The position numbers and the translations under genes are program-made. DNA of 64,000 bases from Pseudomonas sp. MWU13-2105 (GTDB taxonomy: Bacteria > Pseudomonadota > Gammaproteobacteria > Pseudomonadales > Pseudomonadaceae): NCBI RefSeq assembly GCF_023242315.1, contig NZ_JALLIY010000010.1:217725-281724 (forward strand). The letters run 5' to 3'. Each line of letters begins with the position of its first letter. The first letter of the stretch is position 1. Below, in pieces: positions 60,628-64,000 of this stretch. The notes beneath the pieces were generated by a model, which saw nothing but the letters and a program-made list of their open reading frames with translations, was not told the DNA's origin and searched no databases.

Positions 60628-62174
60628 TCACAGGTTGCGTAACGTCACCCAGTTATGCGGCAACAACTCCCCGATCTGACTCATCTTCTGCGTCGGCAGC
60701 CGTTCCAGCACGTCTTTGAGGTAGGCATACGGATCATGCCCGTTGACCTTGGCTGACTGGATCAGGCTCATCAGCGCCGCCGCGCGCTCGCCGCTGCGTT
60801 GAGAGCCTGCAAAGAGCCAGTTGGAGCGTCCGATAGCCCAGGGGCGGATCCGGTTCTCCGCCTGATTATTGTCAATGGGCAAGGCCCCGTCATCGAGGTA
60901 GCGTGACAGCGCCGTCCAACGCTTGAGGCTGTAGTCCAAGGCTTTGGCGATGGTCGTGCCCGGCGTGACCAACTGACGCTGGGCCATCATCCAGGCGTGA
61001 AACGCGTCCATGATCGGGGCCGCCTTTTCCTGACGCAGTTGCCGACGCTGCTCGGGGGGGGCAGATCGCGGGCTTCGCGTTCAACCTCGTACAGCAACTG
61101 GATGTAGTGCAGGGCCTGCTCAGAGAGTGGGCTTTTATCTGTCGTGAACAGATCAAAAAACTTGCGCCGAGCATGGGCCATGCAGCCGACCTCGATCACG
61201 CCCTGGGCAAAACTGGCCTTGTACGCACTGAAGTCGTCGCAGACAAGCTGACCTTTCCAATCCCCCAGAAAAGCCCGCACATGCTCGCCCGCCCTACTGG
61301 GGCAGAAGGCGTAGACCACGGCGTTGATGTCGGCAAACGCGGTGGTGCAGTAGGCCCAGACATACGCCCGGTGGGTTTTCTTCTTGCCCGGTGTGAGCAT
61401 CGGCACCGGGGTTTCGTCGGCATGCACCACGGCGTGCCCCAGCACCACTTCGCGCAAGGCATCGACCAGCGGCTGCAAGCGCACGCCGCACACGCCGACC
61501 CACTCTGACAAGGTGGATTGAGGGATGGCGTAGCCGGCGCGCCCGAAGATCTGTTCCTGGCGGTACAGCGGCAAATGATCCGCGAACTTGCTGATCATCA
61601 CCTGGGCCAACAGCCCGGTGGTGGGGATGCCCTTGTCGATGACTTGGGCCGGAACCGGCGCCTGAATCAGTGTTTCACACTGATCACAGACCCACTTGCC
61701 GCGGATATGGCGCTCGACGTTAAACACGCCGGGCGTGTAGTCGAGCTTTTCGCTGACATCTTCGCCGATGCGCTTGAGGGCGTAGCCGCAGGTGCACTGG
61801 GTATCCTCGGGCTCGTGATGAACCAGGGTACGTGGGAGCTCGGCGGGGAGCGCGGTACGCTTGGGCTTTTGTCGCGGTTGCGGGGCGCTAGGCGTCGGCT
61901 TCAGCGCTTCCAGCTCGGCTTCAATGCCGGCCAGGTCGGCGTCGACCAGTTCGTCCAGCAAGCAGGCCTGAAGGGGGCTGAACGACTCGGCCCGCTTAGA
62001 GAAGCGATGACGCTTGAGCACGGCCAGTTCGTGGGTGAGCTTTTGATTAACGGTTTTGTAATGCAGGGCTGTTTTGTCCAGAGACTCAACGCGCTCGATC
62101 AACTGCGTCGCCAAGCAGCGCAGTTGATCGGGTGTCAGTCGGTCGAGAGAAAAGGTCGCGGTCATGCCGGTCAT
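60628..62174 (-). pseudogene. tnpC: IS66 transposase TnpC (frameshifted)
   Basis: The first part (62174 down to about 61060) has the leucine-zipper-like start, the zinc-finger region CTCGYALKRIGEDVSEKLDY, HADETPVPML with a DDE Asp, and MAHARRKFFDLF. The reading frame is lost in a run of eight C on the coding strand (about 61058-61065). The second part continues in another frame with IDNNQAENRIRPWAIGRSNW (DDE Glu) and LFAGSQRSGERAAALMSLIQ. Six or nine C would restore the protein. Either a real slip mutation or a sequencing error in the homopolymer. Confidence 0.85.
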
Positions 62175-62237
62175 TGTGCCAAAACGGGCGATGACCGGCG
62201 ACTGACCGCTCGGCTAGGTCAGTGACGGGGATGTCTT

Positions 62238-62573
62238 CTAGAGAAGACGGATGGCGCTGTCAGACCCGAGGCGTTGCCAGGGTAATCCGATCACCAGGGC
62301 CTGAAGTTGCTCCGGGTCCAGCTCCAGCTGTGTTCCGTGGCGAGTACCGGGCCAGACGAACCGTCCCTGGTGCAAACGACGAGCGGCCAGCCAAATGCCC
62401 AGGCCATCATGCAGCAGCACCTTCAGGCGATTGCCCCGACGGTTGGCAAACAGATAGGCGCAGTGCGGCTGCGCCGCACCGAACACCGCGACGACCCGGG
62501 CCAGGGTGGACTCGGTACCGGCACGCATGTCCAGCGGCTCGGTGGCCAGCCAGATCGAATCGACGCGGATCAT
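62238..62573 (-). CDS. tnpB: IS66 accessory protein TnpB
   Basis: 111 residues: IWLATEPLDMRAGTESTLAR, VFGAAQPHCAYLFANRRGNR, LKVLLHDGLGIWLAARRLHQ are the IS66 Orf2 (TnpB) signatures. The start overlaps the tnpA stop (ATGA). Needed for transposition, exact role unclear. Confidence 0.93.
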   Translation of the reverse strand: MIRVDSIWLATEPLDMRAGTESTLARVVAVFGAAQPHCAYLFANRRGNRLKVLLHDGLGIWLAARRLHQGRFVWPGTRHGTQLELDPEQLQALVIGLPWQRLGSDSAIRLL

Positions 62574-62899
62574 CGCAGCAGGTCCCGGAGAAAGGCCGTG
62601 GCGGTGGCGGCGCTTTCGAGGGACCAGCTCACCACCATGGTGCCGCGCGGGTGAGGAACTTCGACGCGGATGGTACCTGGGTGGGTGGTCGCGGGTGCCG
62701 CTGGCGACATTTTCACTGGCACAAAGGCCGGTGGCGTGCCGAGGGCTGACGGGTTGTGCAGACGAATCCACTTGTGCACGAGGTTGGCATTGATGCCGTG
62801 GCTCAAGGCGATCTGGGCGATGGAGCTGCCGGGTTGGGAGTACTCCTGAACGATCTGGGCCTTGAAGGATTTGGAGTAGGTACGGCGTGTCGATGGCAT
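62570..62899 (-). CDS. tnpA: IS66 accessory protein TnpA (IS3/IS911-like HTH)
   Basis: 109 residues from the ATG at 62899. TYSKSFKAQIVQEYSQPGSS and IAQIALSHGINANLVHKWIR form the helix-turn-helix of the transposase 8 (OrfA) type; the C-terminal half is IS66-specific. Confidence 0.92.
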   Translation of the reverse strand: MPSTRRTYSKSFKAQIVQEYSQPGSSIAQIALSHGINANLVHKWIRLHNPSALGTPPAFVPVKMSPAAPATTHPGTIRVEVPHPRGTMVVSWSLESAATATAFLRDLLR

Positions 62900-63002
62900 A
62901 AGAAACCCTCTTAAAAGTGCTGGACAGGGTGTCCACCAAAATGAGGTGGACACCCTGTCAGTGCTTAAAGGGCGGGGGAAGATGGGTTTGCCGGCGGCTT
63001 AC

Positions 63003-63133
63003 AAATTGGTTTGCACAATGCGCGAGCTTTGCGTGATGCTTACCGGGCGCTGGTCGCCAGGGGCATTGATCCGCGCGCCCATCGGCGGCAGGCGTGTAAT
63101 GCCAGGAGCCTGGCCAGGAAAACACCTAGTTGA
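63003..63133 (+). pseudogene. P4-type integrase remnant, part after the IS element
   Basis: Starting with the duplicated AAATTGGT, the frame continues ATT GGT TTG CAC..., giving LHNARALRDAYRALVARGID followed by PRAHRRQACNARSL and a stop at 63131. It matches the linker of DUF4102 integrases (EIGLxxARxxRDxARxLVAxGIDPxxxR), so the same gene was present before insertion. The catalytic domain that should follow is missing. Confidence 0.78.
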
Positions 63134-63236
63134 CGGCTACAGAGTCGGCCGTTTGGAGCGGACTGGGGGCATCCCTTATGTACAGGGTCGTTGTCGGCGG
63201 GACGATATGCCAAGCGCGGTGGATCGACTCCGAAAC

Positions 63237-63704
63237 TTACACCAACTCTCTCACCATAGGAATACAGGCCAGTTGAAGCCCGGAGGGCGAATGGTAAATC
63301 GCAGGGGTATCACCAACGAAACCGCATCGCCGGTAAAACTCAGCAGCGTTCAAAGTCGCCTCCAGGTTGACTCTCTCTAACCCTAAGTCGCGAGCTAGGT
63401 GTTCAAGGTGCCTCAGGACTCTCATGCCGATGCCCAGTTGCATGAAGCTTGGGAGTACAAAGATCGCACCGATTTCGCTTTTTTCCAGATCAAGCATTCC
63501 TGTCGCCACGGGGTTACCCCGAATACACCCCAGATAGAAGTGTTTTTCCATCAGTTCGCTATACCCATTCTCCGGCGATCCTGCTGTCCAGACCTGTATC
63601 TGCTCTGTGGTATAGGCACCGACGCATTGGTGTCGTATCGCTAGAAGGCGAATGTCGAATGCTGTTTGGGAGTCGCTTTGCGTTGCTCGTCTAATCGTGA
63701 ACAT
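63237..63704 (-). CDS. GNAT-family N-acetyltransferase
   Basis: 155 residues. MFTIRRATQSDSQTAFDIRL, AIFVLPSFMQLGIGMRVLRH (acetyl-CoA loop, Q-x-x-G-I-G-M) and NAAEFYRRCGFVGDTPAIYH are diagnostic. ACGGAG precedes the ATG. Substrate unknown. Lower GC and its place beside island debris suggest it belongs to the accessory segment. Confidence 0.85.
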   Translation of the reverse strand: MFTIRRATQSDSQTAFDIRLLAIRHQCVGAYTTEQIQVWTAGSPENGYSELMEKHFYLGCIRGNPVATGMLDLEKSEIGAIFVLPSFMQLGIGMRVLRHLEHLARDLGLERVNLEATLNAAEFYRRCGFVGDTPAIYHSPSGLQLACIPMVRELV

Positions 63705-63743
63705 TTTTATTCTCCGTTAGCCAAAGGCGGACGGGAAACTAAA

Positions 63744-63772
63744 AAGCCCCGTCCATTTTCTGGCGGGGCCTT
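63744..63772 (-). terminator. intrinsic terminator upstream of the GNAT gene
   Basis: On the minus strand GGCCCCGCCAGAAAATGGAC then GGGGCTTTTTAG: a GCCCCG-type stem with an AAAA-containing loop and a U-run. It stops transcription entering from the right side of the window. Confidence 0.75.
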
Positions 63773-63807
63773 AGGGTAATTACGTCATATTCTAAGAACG
63801 CATAACC

Positions 63808-63870
63808 TCAGGGCCCGCCAGAGGCGGTCATCGAGGTGCACATCATGTTCTTGCCGGGGGTATGGATCAT
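63808..63870 (-). CDS. possible 20-codon leader ORF
   Basis: ATG at 63870; MIHTPGKNMMCTSMTASGGP, stop, then the terminator at 63744 about 35 nt further on. It is rich in Met, Thr and Gly codons. The ribosome-binding site is weak and no downstream biosynthetic gene is present, so this is only a candidate. The remaining 130 bp to the window end show no gene. Confidence 0.25.
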   Translation of the reverse strand: MIHTPGKNMMCTSMTASGGP

Positions 63871-64000
63871 GGGTAGATCGTGTTCTGGATGACCAGATTT
63901 GTCAATTTCGGGGCGGAGTCAAGGTTCAGCCCTGAGCGCAATAGCGGTAACGACCCGTGCTACGCAACCGGGTCGCTGATACAAATGGTGTCGCAGCTAT

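Larger units (their letters stand above)
60613..63002 (-). mobile_element. IS66-family insertion sequence (2390 bp)
   Basis: Ends GTAAGCAGCCGGTGATC and its inverse-like GTTTGCCGGCGGCTTAC are imperfect terminal repeats (outer GTAAGC identical). Inside are the three IS66 genes, tnpA, tnpB and tnpC, in standard order on the minus strand. The 8-bp target duplication shows a simple transposition. tnpC has a frameshift, so this copy is probably no longer self-mobile. Confidence 0.92.
60605..63010. repeat. 8-bp target-site duplication flanking the IS element
   Basis: AAATTGGT at 60605-60612 and again at 63003-63010. Eight bp is the duplication length of IS66-family elements. Removing the element and one copy rejoins the integrase reading frame. 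Confidence 0.9.

Overview
The window is GC-rich, densely coded chromosomal DNA from a fluorescent Pseudomonas. This rests on the glgA-treZ-malQ order, the gacA-uvrC-pgsA-tRNA-Gly block with a TTG-started gacA, many Pseudomonas-type REP palindromes, and a sigma-54 3-hydroxybutyrate cluster of the HbcR type. No rRNA or CRISPR array is present.

Layout. 1-8.2 kb (mostly minus): glycogen/trehalose genes glgA-treZ-malQ (malQ runs off the left edge), a GH18-like protein, a D-2-hydroxyacid dehydrogenase, an exported alpha/beta hydrolase and an SRPBCC protein. 8.3-10.3 kb: a chemoreceptor. 10.5-15.7 kb (plus): an accessory block bounded by two unrecognised paralogues, each preceded by a 23-codon micro-ORF that overlaps it by ATGA. 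Between them lie a deleted two-partner-secretion exoprotein, a CsgG/DUF4810/DUF799 lipoprotein trio and an RDD membrane protein. 15.8-21.6 kb: a LeuC/LeuD-type hydro-lyase, a DmlR-like LysR regulator, dctA and a fluoroacetate-dehalogenase-like hydrolase. 21.7-24.3 kb: a DUF3829 protein and a J-like membrane protein with RPD in place of HPD. 24.5-33.8 kb: an AraC regulator and a branched-chain acyl-CoA catabolic module (CoA ligase, SDR, thiolase, two acyl-CoA dehydrogenases, enoyl-CoA hydratase, 3-hydroxyisobutyryl-CoA hydrolase). 34.2-40.2 kb: a polar amino-acid ABC transporter, an Lrp regulator, a CtlX-like hydrolase and an AstA-like succinyltransferase. 40.4-46.8 kb: a mini delta-60 protein, then acetoacetyl-CoA synthetase, bdhA, a GntP permease and their sigma-54 activator, with a -24/-12 promoter before the permease. 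46.8-52.4 kb: yejABEF. 52.6-54.8 kb: a parvulin and a DAHP synthase behind an aromatic-rich leader peptide and a strong terminator (an attenuator). 54.9-56.9 kb: a nitrilase-family amidase, a GNAT protein and a divergent cro/cI-like pair. 57.0-60.2 kb: gacA, uvrC, pgsA and tRNA-Gly. 60.4-64 kb: a P4-type integrase remnant beside the tRNA, broken by an IS66-family element with a clean 8-bp target duplication, then a GNAT gene.

How the genes work together. Several catabolic genes (dctA, the CoA ligase, the GntP permease, acetoacetyl-CoA synthetase) carry AAnAAnAA motifs at or near their ribosome-binding sites, as expected for Hfq/Crc catabolite repression. The strongest leads for a second look are the aromatic attenuator before the DAHP synthase, the two coupled micro-ORF/paralogue loci, the layered decay at tRNA-Gly, and the proposed citrulline-to-succinylornithine operon. 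All functional calls come from reading motifs and context; no database search was run.
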